A DNA stretch of 64,000 bases, from positions 186,001-250,000 of the forward strand of contig CAJVGD010000012.1 in assembly GCA_910890315.1 (NCBI GenBank), written 5' to 3'. The position numbers and the translations under genes were made by a program. This document shows, piece after piece, positions 1 through 12,700 of the stretch. Source of the DNA: Serendipita indica DSM 11827. Taxonomy: Eukaryota; Basidiomycota; Agaricomycetes; Sebacinales; Serendipitaceae. Numbering within the stretch: position 1 is the stretch's first letter; every line of letters begins with the position of its first letter. The notes below the pieces were generated by a model. That model had not been told where the DNA came from. It saw nothing but the letters and a program-made list of their open reading frames with translations, and made no database searches.

Positions 1-1057
1 ATTTGAGGCACTTGTCGCATTCAAACTTGACCGCATGCATGAGAAACTCCAATTCGTCCCAACGGGCGCAATCTGCGTCCGAGAGGTTGACCTGTGTGGC
101 GATCCCGCTTGTTACCACTAAATGGGCATTGGTTAGCCGACACGAGCACTGATCGATAGGTTCATAAAAACATACATCCTGGGTTGGGGCCAGAATCATC
201 CGATGCAGAGCAGGTGGGACAGGGGATAGGGTATCGCCGCTCGTCGAGACGGGAGAGGATGTAGCTCCGCATGCACTCGCGGCCAAACGAGTGGCCGCAG
301 GTCTGGATGGTGACGGACTCGTCCATGGGTTCTTCATCCAGGCATATTTGGCATGTAATGACCTCACGTTCTTCCACCCTGCGGAAGAAAGGTGACCTGG
401 AGAATGCCGACATATTCTGGGCGGCGAGGAAAGGGGGTGCCGGAACCACAACTGCACGCCCCGGGTTGAATGCGCCTTCGTTCGAGGTCGCCAAGGACAG
501 GACGGAGGGACTGTGGACGTAGGTCCTTGGAGAGGGGCTCCTCTCGCGGTTGGCTTGCACAAAGGCGGCGGTTGCGGGATCGCGCTGCGAGTTGAGGATG
601 ATAGACGAGTCGAGTGCGGCTGTAGACGAGCTATCTGCTGGGAGAGTGATGCTCGAGGGTGCCCGTGCAATGTCGATCACCGATGCAGACTCGTTGGCGA
701 GAGCGGGGGTGGCAAGAGAGAGCACAGAGGTGGTCGGGGCCACGGAATAGCCTTCCTCAGACTTTGATAGAGGCATACGCTCACAGGTCGAAGAAATGCG
801 CGCCGTCGTGGCCTCGGGCTGTCGCTCGCCGTCCAAAGCAACCTGAAATGGGCAAAGATAAGCCATCCATTAGAACCGCTGAATGTAATCTAAACTAGAC
901 TTGCCTCCGACTTGCGAGAAGTGCTACATCCTCCGCACAAGCAAACGCTGCTCGTCTCTGGCCTCGCCAACTCGTCGTCGCGCTTATCGACGACAGCGGG
1001 GAGCAAGCCATCCTTGATGTCCAGGAGCTCCAAGGCGCTAATGATCGACGAAGGCAT
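1..1057 (-). CDS. RING-type (possibly RBR) zinc-finger protein, partial
   Basis: Three exons seen: 1057-905, 842-176 and 117 to beyond the left edge, so the C-terminus is missing. The start ATG at 1057 opens MPSSIISALELLDIK. The first intron (843-904) uses a GC donor; the second (118-175) is GT-AG, 58 nt. The first 200 residues are Ser/Pro-rich and probably disordered. A RING-like module follows (CQICLDEEP, CGHSFGREC, CPTC), and the third exon carries another Cys pair (FECDKC), as expected if a second zinc module follows. Such proteins are usually E3 ubiquitin ligases. The usual CxHxxC spacing is altered because Gly sits where the second Cys of CGHxFC normally lies. Ligase activity is inferred, and the RBR assignment needs the sequence to the left of the window. 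Confidence 0.75.
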
Positions 1058-2645
1058 GGCAAGATAACGAGGGTGATGGGCGAGAGCAAGTCTGGATGTT
1101 TGGTTTTAGAACGTCTGGCGCCTCTGAATCTAATCCCGGGTTACTAGCGCGGACGGTGACGGGCAGCAGATGGTCAGCAATGCTTTATAACGAATAAACA
1201 GCAGCCTTTGAGTAAAATCCCTTACAAATGTTGAACAGAGCGGCCGGACAAGGTTCCACCACAGCGTCAGGCGTCCACGCTGCAACCAGCTCACTACTGT
1301 TATTCTCGTAGATTATGTTCTCCGAATACTCTTTGCCGTCTTGCAGCTCTGGCCAAACTGTGGTCGAGAACTTCGCGCTTGCCACCGACACCCATTTTCT
1401 TTTTGCATCGCTTCAACGGTTTACTAGTCGCTACCAAACCAGAATATGGCTTGATAATAACCAAGACAAACTACTCAAGGCTGCTCCTCCACTACATCCC
1501 ACACCACGAACATCGAAACCCAGGCTGACGAAAGAATGGACGATATACGCGTAGAAAACGATTGAAGCACCCTCCTTAACTCTTTTTACGATGTTTTTAC
1601 TCCTTTTCACTCTTCCTACGCGTCGCATCAGCCAGCTTCCTATCAACTCTGCCAAACCGACAATCTCATTAGTGACAACTAGACATCGTACAAGTCTTGA
1701 AATGCACCAAAACCCACATTTCATTGCCTATTTGTGCTTTTCACTGTCCGCAAGACGAGACTGACTCGACCCCCATCCTGGCCCGTTCTCTTTGGTCACA
1801 TTGTTTGCGTCTAATATTCATGTTTAAACTGTCCAATATCGAGCTTGTCGGAGGCTGGGGTTGACTCGCGTGACTGCAGGCGGGATTGACCAAACTATGG
1901 GGCGAATATCTCATGATCGAAATCAACATCCAGCGACAAGCGCGTTCTGGGGCCACGATCGCTTCGAAGGCATAGTACTCGTTATCCTCCAAGCTGCCGT
2001 TGGGACTTGTGCAAAAGGCCCCAGCGCCGCAAACGTCTGTCGCCAACGACCGCTCTTGGGGGGACCTCCACAAAGGGCCACCAGTTCGGACCGTGAAATT
2101 GCAGCGCCCGTAGCCTCATGTCGGCTCACCGAATTCAGACGCTTCGACTTCGAGGCTCGGGTGCGGTGTGCAACGTGCAGCCATCTTGACAAGATCAGTC
2201 GCAGCGATTGGGTCGGTCGAGCCAAGGGCCACAGTGGCTTTTCATTGTGCGTGTGAGATCAGACGCAAGTCACGCAACGCGTTACCTAAACGTCCCACAA
2301 CCCTAGTCGGATAAGGACCCGAAGGTTGTCCAATGCGACGCCGGCTGTTTGGGTGGATAGTCGACCGTCGGCCCTCTGGACCGGGGGAGAGAGGAGAAAC
2401 AGCGCTTTAGCAGTGTTAAAGTCGCTCGTTTGCCACGAGTTCTGCTACGGGTCATGGCCGCCGGTTTGGTGAGATCGAAAGTCTGACGACCAACGGGTGG
2501 AAACTCTGGCCCGAATCCAAACTCGACAGCCGACTCCAACAACTTGGACTCTCCCACCTCTTCCCGATCCCCTCCACTCGCGGCTCTCCGCGTTCTCATT
2601 CCAACTTTCATCATATCGTATTCACCTTCAGAGTCTCTAGTTTAC
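1058..2645. other. Intergenic region, divergent promoters
   Basis: About 1.6 kb between the divergent RING and zinc-finger genes. It has only short, non-conserved open frames on both strands and I recognise no gene. The right part (about 2500-2645) is pyrimidine-rich, as in fungal 5' leaders. An in-frame ATG at 2544 could extend the zinc-finger protein by 34 residues. Confidence 0.5.
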
Positions 2646-4361
2646 ATGCCCGCCGCCGTCTCCATCCCCCTTCGCGACCAAGTTGGCCAGCCGTCGCTCC
2701 AAGCCGGTTCCCCAATGTCCTTTCGGACCTCTCTGGGAGTTCCAAAGAGCTTCCGTACCGGCATGAGCCCCTTTCAGCCGTTTAGCCATCTCGAGTACGT
2801 CTCCATTCCACTCCCAACTCGCGTCGCCGCACAAAATTAGTCAACCACCCGGGTGCCCAACGGGCCTCGCAAGCGTCTGCTGATACATCCTTGATAATCT
2901 ACATCGAAATCTCTGGATCCATCAGTGCGCTCAATCTTTCCCCCCGCCCCCTGCGACCCGGGCTCGGGTGACTTTGGCTTAAGCCATTCACGGTCCCGAT
3001 GCGAGATGCACGCACTGGCGCTCTGACTCTTTGATCTTGGTGCAATGATTGCTGACTATTGGCGCCTTTTGCCCCTCTAGTAATGCTGATTTCAAACTAT
3101 CTTCCTCGATGACTGGCTCTGTGGAGTCTGAATCATCCCGATTAATGAGGGCACTCAGCGCCTCGCAATCCAAGACTGCTGGCTCGTTTGGAGAATATCT
3201 CACTCCGACTACACGTGAAAAGGAATTCTGTCGCGATTTCATATGCTGCGGCATCAACTTGGGGGACCTCCATGCGCTCGTAGAACATTTCGAGGACAAT
3301 CATGTTCGCGTTGTTCCATCCGAATATCCCTTTCCTGTCACTGTTCCTGGCGGCAACATGACAGTGCCTGTGGGTGGTCTAGGTCCTGCTCCCGCGGGCA
3401 TGGATCCCGACGATATGGACATGGAGGAAGATGCACCGTCTCCTGCATCGTCGAATTCGCCCCCTCCGACACCCCTAGCACACCCTCCCGCTAGTGCTTT
3501 TGATACGACATCCGTATTTCTACCGTATCGCCGTTCATCCGACCTTGGCCCGGCTGCATTCTTCAATACGACTGCCTCGATGCAGCGCTCGCACTCGACT
3601 GGGATACATACGAATGGTCCTGGCATTCAGCCTGCACTGCTCACTCGCACTCCTGAGGAAACACCCCAATCATCGCCTCCGGCTACGCCAGCGACCAATA
3701 CTAAACCCCTAAACGGCGCTCGGCGCGTCATTACTGGCCCCATCGTGCCCAATGCCGCGAGCGATCCGCGGCCACCTCTGCCAGGAGGCAAGCCATTCCG
3801 CTGCCCTACCCCGAATTGCACAAAGTCATACAAGCAAGCAAATGGACTCAAGTACCATCTGACCCACGGTCAATGTTCGTTCCTGCCACCCGACCCTGTC
3901 CTCGAGAACTTGACCGATAAGGAGGCGGACGAACGGCTACGCCCATTTGTATGCGCCGTCGGCGCTGCCGCGGGTGGCAAGGGCGGAGGATGTGGCCGTC
4001 GATACAAGAATATGAACGGTCTCCGTACGTGTTTTTCTAGTTCTCTGAAAAGTAGCAGTCCGTGCTGACGGATTGATTCGCAGGCTACCACTATCAGCAC
4101 TCTGGCGCCCATGGCGCAGTCGGTCTCGCAATGCTTGCTTCCAACACGCACCCTGCTCCACCGGCGTGGGCCGTCGGCGGCACCAGCAATCTCGTTCGCT
4201 CGAATTCGAAGGGTAGTGGGGACTCTCCCACATCGACTCCGCTGACGTCGCGACCCGGCTCTGCAGCTGGCACCAAAAGTACTCCTGGGTCTTCCCACGC
4301 GCCGACGGAAGAAGATTTTGAGGGTGACGAAGACATGGAGATGGAGTTTGACATGTCATGA
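2646..4361 (+). CDS. C2H2 zinc-finger transcription factor, Sfp1-like
   Basis: Exons 2646-2794, 3081-4024 and 4084-4361 give 456 aa. The 286-nt first intron is unusually long for this window; joining there keeps the frame through HLDNADFKLSS. Two C2H2 fingers lie in the second half: FRCPTPNCTKSYKQ with NGLKYHLTHG, then a split finger (FVCAV, a Gly-rich insert, CGRRYKNMNGLRYHYQHSG) whose final His residues are supplied by exon 3. The paired NGLKYH/NGLRYH finger tips resemble fungal Sfp1 regulators of ribosome biogenesis and cell size, and a GDLHALVEHFEDNH motif near the N-terminus also fits that family. The C-terminus is acidic (EEDFEGDEDMEMEF). It acts in the nucleus by family knowledge; target genes are unknown. 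The start at 2646 was preferred to 2544 because similarity-like sequence begins there. Confidence 0.8.
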
Positions 4362-5048
4362 TCCCCTCCCAGGATGACAGACGCACCCTTCTTGGCGATT
4401 AATCATTATTGTTTCTGTGGCTCCCCCCTCTCTCCCAAAGAACATTTGACACGGCGTCACCTGCACCTCAAGGCATTGAACCGCAACCCTGCAGTTTTCC
4501 CCGTATAAAAGTAGAAAGATACGAATCAAGTTTTGGCGCAGCTTTCGTTTGAGGAACGCGTTACGAAAACCCCCCTCAATCACGAGGCGTGCAACAACCA
4601 GCTTCTCCCCCCACGACGCTAATTGTTTACCCCCCCCCCCCTGGCTTCCAGAATCCCCACTCCAGATCAATTTCAGCATATTCTGATCATCTGCATCATC
4701 AGCTATCCGATCAACTCTGTCCATTACAATCGGCATCCGCTCCACGTCGGCCCTACAAATGTTTCCTATGTTTCCTATGCCTTATGTCTTGTGCCGACAC
4801 GAACACACCTGTTGTACTGGGTCTCCTCCACTAGCAACCTCCTTGTTGTTAATGCAGCCTGTTTCGAAATATTCACTGCTGTAGTCGATATCTGAGCCTT
4901 TCCTGTTTGAGCCACCTACCTTGACCCGCTCGTCGCCATGGGGTGAGCCGCTCTTGACCTATACGAGTGCACACATTGTAATAATTCGGATCAAAGCTGC
5001 ATTTGTTCTTGTCTAGCAGCCATTTTTGAGTGTATTGGCGAGACGATA
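4362..5048. other. Intergenic region with poly-C tract
   Basis: 3' region of the zinc-finger gene and upstream of the small peptide gene. It has a run of 12 C at 4630-4641 and no supported gene. An ATG at 4938 followed by a strong GTGAG donor looks like the first exon of the next gene but does not join in frame (see the finding on that gene). Confidence 0.5.
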
Positions 5049-5343
5049 ATGACGATTGTGGAATGTATCGCGGGTTGCTGCGAAGGTGAGACGCGTCTGT
5101 GGATGTATTCTGCTCAATCTTTACCATTACATGCAGGTATTATCGCTTGTAAGCTTTAAATCGCGTAGGCTCGCTGTTCGTTTCGCTGAGTTCGTCTTGT
5201 TAGGTATTACTGGAATCTTTGTGGGATGCTGCGACATTCTAGCGGCCATTTGTTGCTGCTGTAGAAGGTTTGTTCTCTGGAATGCTCACCGTGCCACAGA
5301 CTCACGCCTGTTTAGAGATCCGCATGGAGACCTCAAAGCGTAG
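5049..5343 (+). CDS. Tiny Cys-rich hydrophobic peptide (putative membrane proteolipid)
   Basis: Exons 5049-5085, 5137-5148 (12 nt), 5204-5267 and 5316-5343 join in frame to a roughly 46-aa product. It has two hydrophobic stretches and paired or quadruple Cys (AGCCEG, VGCCD, ICCCCRR). All three introns are GT-AG and 47-55 nt. The open frame continues upstream of the ATG used here (AIFECIGETI, from about 5026), so the true start is probably on an earlier exon. The natural candidate, ATG at 4938 before a GTGAG donor, is off by one base. Very small, intron-rich hydrophobic proteins are common in Agaricomycetes and have no known function. Transcript evidence would be needed; the call rests on splice-site periodicity and composition. 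Confidence 0.45.
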
Positions 5344-5504
5344 CTCCGGAAGCCATTTAACGACCTTTAACGATGAATAATGATGTAAATGTACCAAATT
5401 GACGTTGCCTTGAATTGATTTGACCTTGTCTCGGAGCTTGGATAAAGAGCTCGCACGCGCCCCAACTCTTGAACCGCGCGTCATTCGTGGCCTTGACATT
5501 GCAA

Positions 5505-6665
5505 ATGGCAGGATCAGAGGCACCGCCAAATTTGAAGCTCTTGCTCATCGGAAACAGCTCGTTTGTGCTATTAGTACAGTACGCTAAGACGCACGCGCTC
5601 ACCACGCCCAAGTGTCGGCAAGTCGTCTCTGCTCATGCGCTTCACGGACGCGCAGTTCCTCCCAGAGGTCGTATATTTGCATCCAATTTGATCAGATTTG
5701 CTGATATTGTGGTTTGGACAGGATGAATCCAGCGCGACGAGTCAGTTCCTTTCTTGTTAACACTCCACCTCGAGCCTAACATGGCAGCCGGCAGTTGGAG
5801 TCGACTTTCGAGTATGCAAGATGGAGGTATGTGCAACGTTCTGTTAGGTTCAGTCACTAACGCTGCTGCAGATTGGCGGCAGACGCGTAAAGCTCTCGAT
5901 TTGGGTATGCCTCGCCGATTCATGCGGGTCCGATTACTCATTTACGGAACAAGGATACTGCTGGTCAGGAGAGGTTCCGTACCATCACTTCTTCGTACGT
6001 TGGCCCAGAATTCCTGCCGAGAATGGCTAAATCCTCGTGATTACAGGTACTATCGAGGAGCACAAGGTAGATCAACAAGGAGAACAATAGAGCTATGCTA
6101 ATTCGTTTAGGAATCATTGTCGCGTATGACATTAGCAACAGGGAAACCTTTGATGCCCTCCCTCGTTGGTTTGTGCCCTGTAGTTGCCCCCACGACGACC
6201 GGTTTTGACGGTGATCCAGGTTCACTGAACTAGACACGTATGTGACCCCATCTGTCGTCAAGATGCTCGTTGGCAACAAACTGGACAAGGTCTGCAGCGA
6301 GCCCACTCACGGCATCAGGCCATGCCCAATTAATCTCCCTGACAGGAATTCAGTCGAGCTGTGTCAGAAGATGAGGGTCGGAAGTTTGCACAGCGAAACG
6401 GCTGCCTCTTCCTCGAGGCTAGCGCAAAGACCAACGTAGGTGTGCGAGAGGCATTCCAAGAGCTCGTCGAAAAGGTATGCTGTCACTCTTACCTGCGAAT
6501 GGATGACTGATCACGTGCAAGATTTTGGATACTCCAGAACTGTGGGCTCCTGCCGCTCCCCGAATCACCTCGACGGCGACGGCAAAGCCACAGCAATCCA
6601 TGCCAGGGAGCATAGATCTCAGCGCCAATGCTCAGGATAACGCATCTTCGGGATGCAGCTGCTAA
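5505..6665 (+). CDS. RAB18: Rab18-family small GTPase
   Basis: Eleven exons: 5505-5560, 5613-5667, 5722-5740, 5795-5826, 5872-5904, 5954-5994, 6047-6066, 6111-6168, 6220-6289, 6346-6474 and 6522-6665, giving 218 aa. No exon exceeds 144 nt and two are 19-20 nt, so a plain ORF scan misses the gene. All G motifs are intact: P-loop GNSSVGKSS (residues 16-24), switch I SSATIGVDF, WDTAGQERF, GNKLD and EASAK. The C-terminus is CSC, a geranylgeranylation site. The FLPEDESSATIGVDF effector region is typical of Rab18. Rab18 acts at ER and lipid-droplet membranes in other eukaryotes; its role here is inferred from family. It lies convergent to URA2. Confidence 0.92.
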
Positions 6666-6796
6666 ACTCTGAACTCTTGCACAATGGAAGAACACACGGC
6701 CAATCACAGATAATCTATGCCATTCACTATGTACTAGACAAATTCTTTCTTATAATGGAGACCGTCGTCGCCTTTTGAGTTCGCTTCCACCCGAGC

Positions 6797-9700
6797 CTAT
6801 CCAAGGACACTGGCGAGGAGTGCCATTCGAACCTGACCTTGATCAGCTGCGTGAACAGGCTAGAGCTGCATTTACTCACAAAGAGACCGTAACGCATCTG
6901 GCGGAAGTACACCGCACGTCGAGCGTCAAAGTCGACTTCTGGGTCAATTTCTGCAAAGGGAAAGTCAATGAGTGAATGACACGACAGAAAAAGGGAGTGA
7001 AACGAACCGTTGACACGAGGAAGTGGATGCATCACGATCATATCCGGTTTCGCTCTGGCGAGCACCGCGTGATTCACCACGTAGCTCGACGCGACCGCCT
7101 GCCACGCCTCTTCGCTCTCGAATCGCTCCTTTTGCACGCGGGTGACGTAAAGCACATCCGTGTGTTCCAGCACGTCGTCCAGAGACTCGCAGATGGTGAA
7201 AGGAATGCCCGCCCTGCGCACAGCGTTCACGATCGAGTCTGGCATCGCCAACGAAGGTGGAGAGACAAAGTTGAGGCGAACCGAATAGAACATGAGCAGC
7301 GTCACGAGACTATGCACCGTTCTGCCATTCTTCAGGTCCCCAAGTAGCGTGATCGTACGACCATTGACTGTGCCAAGTTCGGACCGGATGGTGTAAATGT
7401 CGAGAAGAGCCTGCGTCGGATGCTCTCCGATGCCATCCCCAGCGTTGAGGATCGGAACCGGCGAGAAGTTTGCAGCAGTCTGCGCACTCCCGACAGCCGG
7501 GTGGCGGATCACGATTCCATCCGCGTAGCAAGCGAGGGTTCGGATCGTGTCTGCAATAGTCTCTCCTTTCATGACCGAAGACGTGTTTGCCGTCACTTGC
7601 ACTACTTCTCCTCCCAGCCGCTTCATAGCCGCTTCGAAGGACGTACTCGTCCGGGTTGATGGCTCGTAGAAGAGGGTGCAAAGGACTCGGCCTTTGAGCA
7701 GGTCAATAGAGCCATTCCGCTCAACTTGCAATCGCATCTCGTGGGCGAGATCGAAGAGATCATGGATATCCTGGTGCTTGAATTGCTTGACGGAGAGGAT
7801 ATGTCGGCGATGGAAAGCTGGATGTGGTCGAGTAAGTGAGGCCAGAGCTACACTAGTGATTGCAGGGGCTGGTATTTGTCTGTTCGTCGGCGGCGAACCA
7901 ACATTTGTCACCGTCTCTGCAACTGCGCGGGTCGCAGGAGTTGTAGCCGTGAGTGCGGGAGCTTGTGCCAACTCGGAAGCTGACGGCCTAGCAAACGCAA
8001 AGGAGCCTCGCGATGCTCTGTCTGCCTGCCTACCAATTGTAAAGGCTGCAGATGAGAGGTCCCGACCAATAGCAGACGTAAAGGCAGCGCCGTCGAGGAA
8101 GACAGTTTGTCCTTGGATAAGCACTCTGTTGACATTTCCCACGACGTTCTTCCCTTGAAGTGGTGACCAGCACTTGGACTTTTGTCGGAATGGCGAGGCC
8201 CGATTCAACACCACTTCGACCTGAGTCTGAGGTTGCTCCAGAATGCCAAAGATCTTGACCGGGTTATCATGTAAGCGCAGTTTGATGTCCTCGAATGTGA
8301 GACGCTTCTCTTGGACGGCTCCAAGGAGCAAGGGTAGCGCTTCTTCAACGCCAGAGCGTGGAGAGACATCTTGTCCAAGCTCGAGGGCCAGCTGATACGG
8401 TACCAGTCCGACAGAGAATGCGTCGATAATATCTAGTGACTCCCACAGAGCATCTTGATCCTCTTTAGTGGGGAGAGATGCAACGTTGGCAAATGAAATT
8501 TGATCGAAGAAGAGCGTATAGACGCCAACGTCACACGTAACCCCCAAGTTACGCCCTTTGCTGAGTTTGATGAGTTCTATATCGGCTTTGGTGCTAACGT
8601 CGGTGACATGAAGCTTCCGTTGGTGAAGGCTCGCCAACAAAAGGATGGATGCAAGATTCGGTGACTTGGCATCCGTGATGATGGGTTTATCCGCAGGCCA
8701 ACGAGCAATTTGCTCTGCCAGCGCAGTCACAGGGGATGCCTGAAGAATGGGATTGAAAGGAAGGTAGAGCGCTTTCACCTCCCCAGCCACCTCATCTGTG
8801 ATCTCCTTGATATTGGCGCCCGTTGCAGCGACCGAAAGGGAATAGTTGCAGTGGGATGACCCAGCGGCGTTCTTCTGAGCAGTGGTCAACGATGCATCGT
8901 CGATAATGCTACCATGCAGGCCGATCGGGCTCAACAGGGCTGTGGTAAATCCACCGCAAACTGAAGCTTTGGAGACCTCCGAGACATCGGCGGAGTTGGG
9001 AACAGCGATGTTCGGAGTGAATGCGCATATATTGATAAGACCAGGAAGAACGTGTGTCGTGTGGGAAGTCTTGCTGTCCACTGCGGACACGTTCAAGGGC
9101 ATCTTGCGAACCAATGCTTCCGCGAGAATCTTGGCACATTTGACATTAGTGATGAGGGGGATATCAAAGTCGATGGCCATTCGGCGAGTGCGATAGCCTT
9201 TCGAGCTATAGCTTGCTGGCCTTCGGTACCTGTTCTTGGACGGAAGGTTGATGTAGAGCTCGATGACATTACTGGCCAGGTGCTGGGTGAGGGAGAATTC
9301 GGATTTTTGCTCCGAATAGTCGTCTGGAAGTGCCTCCAGGTACTGAATCAAGTTAGATTCGGATTAATGCAGTTTGAAATTACCTCACCTTGCAGGGAAC
9401 GTTATGTTCGTTGAAGAAATCAGCGGTGCCAGACGTTCCGAACAGGGTAAAGCCCGCAGCAGCTAGTTTCTGTGCCGAAGGAAGCATCTCCAGCTTCTCT
9501 TTGAAGCTGCCGATGGAGAATAGAATATTCTTCTTGGGCAGAACGATACCGGTGGACAGAAGTGCCTTGATATACGCCTCGTACTTGTCTCTTCCGAAGC
9601 AGGCGACCTCTCCCGTCGAGGCCATCTCAACACCGAGGATAGGATCTGCACCCGAGAGACGACTAAAGGAGAACTGCGGCACCTTGACGCCAACGTAGTC

Positions 9701-12700
9701 TGATGGGAGGTCTACTAATGGATATGGTTCTACTGGGATACCGAGCATGACCTTGGTAGCCATCTCAATCGCGTCGACGCCAGTGACCTTTGATACGAAA
9801 GGGAAAGAGCGAGCGGCACGAAGGTTGCATTCGATAACCTTGATCTGGTTGTTCTTCGCAAGGAATTGGATGTTGTAGGGACCAGTGACGTTTAATGCCT
9901 CGCCGATCTTTGCAGTTGCATCTTCAATGCGTCTAACAGTCTCCGGATCAAGATCTTGAGGTGGAAGGACGAGCGTCGCATCGCCAGAGTGAACACCAGC
10001 ATTCTCGATGTGCTCTGAGATGTAATGCATCACCAATTTTCCGTCCTTGGCTACTGCATCGACTTCAATTTCTTTGGCCTCCTCGATGTACTTGGTGATA
10101 ACCACAGGATGATCACGGGAAACTGCAGTCGCTTGGGTCAGATAGTTGTGGAGATCATCCGCCGAAGAAACCACGTTCATGGCGGCACCAGAGAGCACAT
10201 AGGAGGGTCGAACCAATACGGGATACCCAACAGTCTCGCAAAAGGCCCGTGCCTCGTCAAAACTATTGAGCTCCTTCCATTGGGGCTGATCAACGTGGAT
10301 GCGGTCCAGTAGACGGGAGAACTTGAACCTATTCTCCGCTGTATCGATCATTTCTGGTGACGTGCCGAAAATCTTGACGTTTTGGCGATGAAGTGAGAGA
10401 GCAATGTTGTTCGGACTCTGCCCACCCATGGAGATAATGACTCCAGCCGCCTTCTCGGTATCGTAGATATCAAGAACAGTCTCGAGACTGATGTTCTCGA
10501 AGTAGAGACGATCGGCTTCGTCGTAGTCGGTACTGACTGTCTCAGGATTGTAGTTCACCATCACCGTCTTTAGGCCTTGCTCTCGCAGCGTCCGAATGGC
10601 ACCAACGGCACACCAATCAAACTCGACGGAGGAACCAATGCGGTATACTCCAGATCCCAAGACGATGACACCTTGATCGTTGAATGAGACATCATGCTCC
10701 ATCGCGTTGTAGGTGGTGTAGAGGTAATTGGTTGCGGCAGGAAACTCTGCCGCAACCGTGTCGATCTGTTTGATGAATGGAGCGATGCTGTTCTCCTGCC
10801 TCATCTTTCGAACAGCAAGTTCCGTAGAGCCCATACAGCTCGCTAGTTGCTTGTCGGAGAAGCCCATACGCTTTGCGCGCTGGAGTATAGTTGGGGTAAT
10901 AGTCGAGACAGATAGTTTACTGTGCATACGTGATCAAAATCAAGTATCAAACAATCATGAATACTCACGACAGCTCAACTTCCGTCTGGTAGAGATAGAA
11001 TAGCCGTGTAAGGAACCATTTGTCGATCCTTGTCTTCTCCCAAATGCTTTCGACAGTATAACCTTTGTGGAATGCGTTGGCGATAGCGAAGATCCGCTTA
11101 TCGGTGGGCTTGAAAAGCTCTTCTTCGAGATTGTCGACACAGATATCGTTCTGAAACTCTGTAAGCCAAGAAGCAGAGAAGTTAAAAGGTGTTCACCTGG
11201 CCGAATCCTAAGAATTGATCATCGATTGCCCGAATGGCCTTCTGAATCGTTTCTTCAAAGGTTCGCCCTATGCTCATCACCTCTCCAACACTCTTCATAC
11301 TGCTGCTCAAGACCTTGCTGACACGAGTGAACTTCTTGAGATCCCATCGAGGAATCTTGACAACCACATAGTCGAGGGATGGCTCGAAGCACGCGCTTGT
11401 GACTTTAGTAACAGAGTTCTTGATCTCGTTGAGAGGGATACCAAGACCGAGTTTAGCCGCGATGAAGGCTAGAGGATATCCGGTGGCTTTGGATGCAAGA
11501 GCCGACGACCTTGACAGACGAGCGTTGACCTATTTGGATGCTTTTAGAGATTAACAACAGATAGAAGCGAGCCCAAACCTCAATGATGCAGTATTCCCTG
11601 GAATTGGGATTCAAAGCGTATTGAATATTGCATTCTCCAACAACGCCGAGATGGCGGATCACGTTGATTGCTGTCGTCCTAAGCATATTGAAATCCGTGT
11701 CCGAAAGTGTCTGCGAAGGAGCAACAACGATAGAGTCGCCTGTGTGAATGCCCAGGGGGTCAAAGTTCTGTCAAAGTGAGTAAAATCCGAGACATTCACA
11801 AAGGACTCACCTCCATGTTACACACGACAATGCAGTTATCCCTGCAGTCGCGCACAACCTCGTACTCAATCTCCTTCCACCCTTTCATACTCCGCTCGAC
11901 GAGAACTTGAGGACTGGTGGCGAATGCCTTGCCACAAAGCTCGCGGAGTTCGGCTTCATTCTGAGCAAACCCAGAACCAAGTCCACCGAGAGCATATGCT
12001 GCACGTACAATAACTGGGAAGCCAATCTTATTCGCGGCAATAACCGCGTCGTCTGGCGTGGTAGCAGTCGCAGATTCAGCACACTTCTCGCCAATCTGGA
12101 GCATGGCATCCGCGAAGCGTTGTCTGTCCTCGGTCTCGATCAAAGTGGCAATCGGAGTGCCAAGTACTTTGACTCCAAGTTCCTCAAACTCATCGCGGAG
12201 TTTGATGCCAACGTTCAAGGCGGTTTGACCACCGAATGTGACGTAGATACCGTCTGGCTTTTCGTACTTGATAATCTTGCGAACGAACTCGGGGGTGACG
12301 GGGAGGAAGTACACTTTGTCGGCCAATCCTTTGGAAGTGGCGATGGTGGCGATATTGGGGTTCACGAGAATGGTGTATATTCCCTCCTCCTTGAGTGCCT
12401 TGAGAGCTTGAGAACCAGAATAATCGAATTCTCCGGCTTGACCGATGGAGAGACCACCGGAGCCGAGAACTAAGACCTTGGAGACATTGACGCGGGTCGA
12501 ACCGGGAGTGTATTTGCGATTAGCAAGGGAAATGGGCAGTGGATCATTGGTACGGATGGTATCCTCGACATTCTTCAGGAAGACGTCGAAGAGAAACTCT
12601 GTGTCGCGAGGTCCTGGAGTCGACTCGGGGTGGAACTGGACCGAGAAGAATGGCTTATCGAGACAGTAAATACCCTCGTTGCTACCATCGTTGGCGTTCT

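Noticed and set aside
1185-2614. Candidate genes in the 1.5-kb interval after the RING gene (frames of 97-131 codons on both strands)
   Set aside because: None joins by plausible introns into a longer frame or shows a motif. Frames overlap on both strands, as expected by chance in this composition.
5268-5299. Short intron ending at 5299 in the tiny peptide gene
   Set aside because: It would be 32 nt, shorter than any supported intron here. An acceptor at 5315 gives a normal 47-nt intron.
7004-7042. tRNA-like GTTCGA box sequences, here and at other sites
   Set aside because: They fall in coding sequence or introns, without a matching A-box or cloverleaf arms. No tRNA could be supported by eye.
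6775-9414. Several plus-strand open frames of 65-160 codons inside URA2
   Set aside because: All lie opposite conserved ATCase and CPSase sequence and show no recognisable motif.
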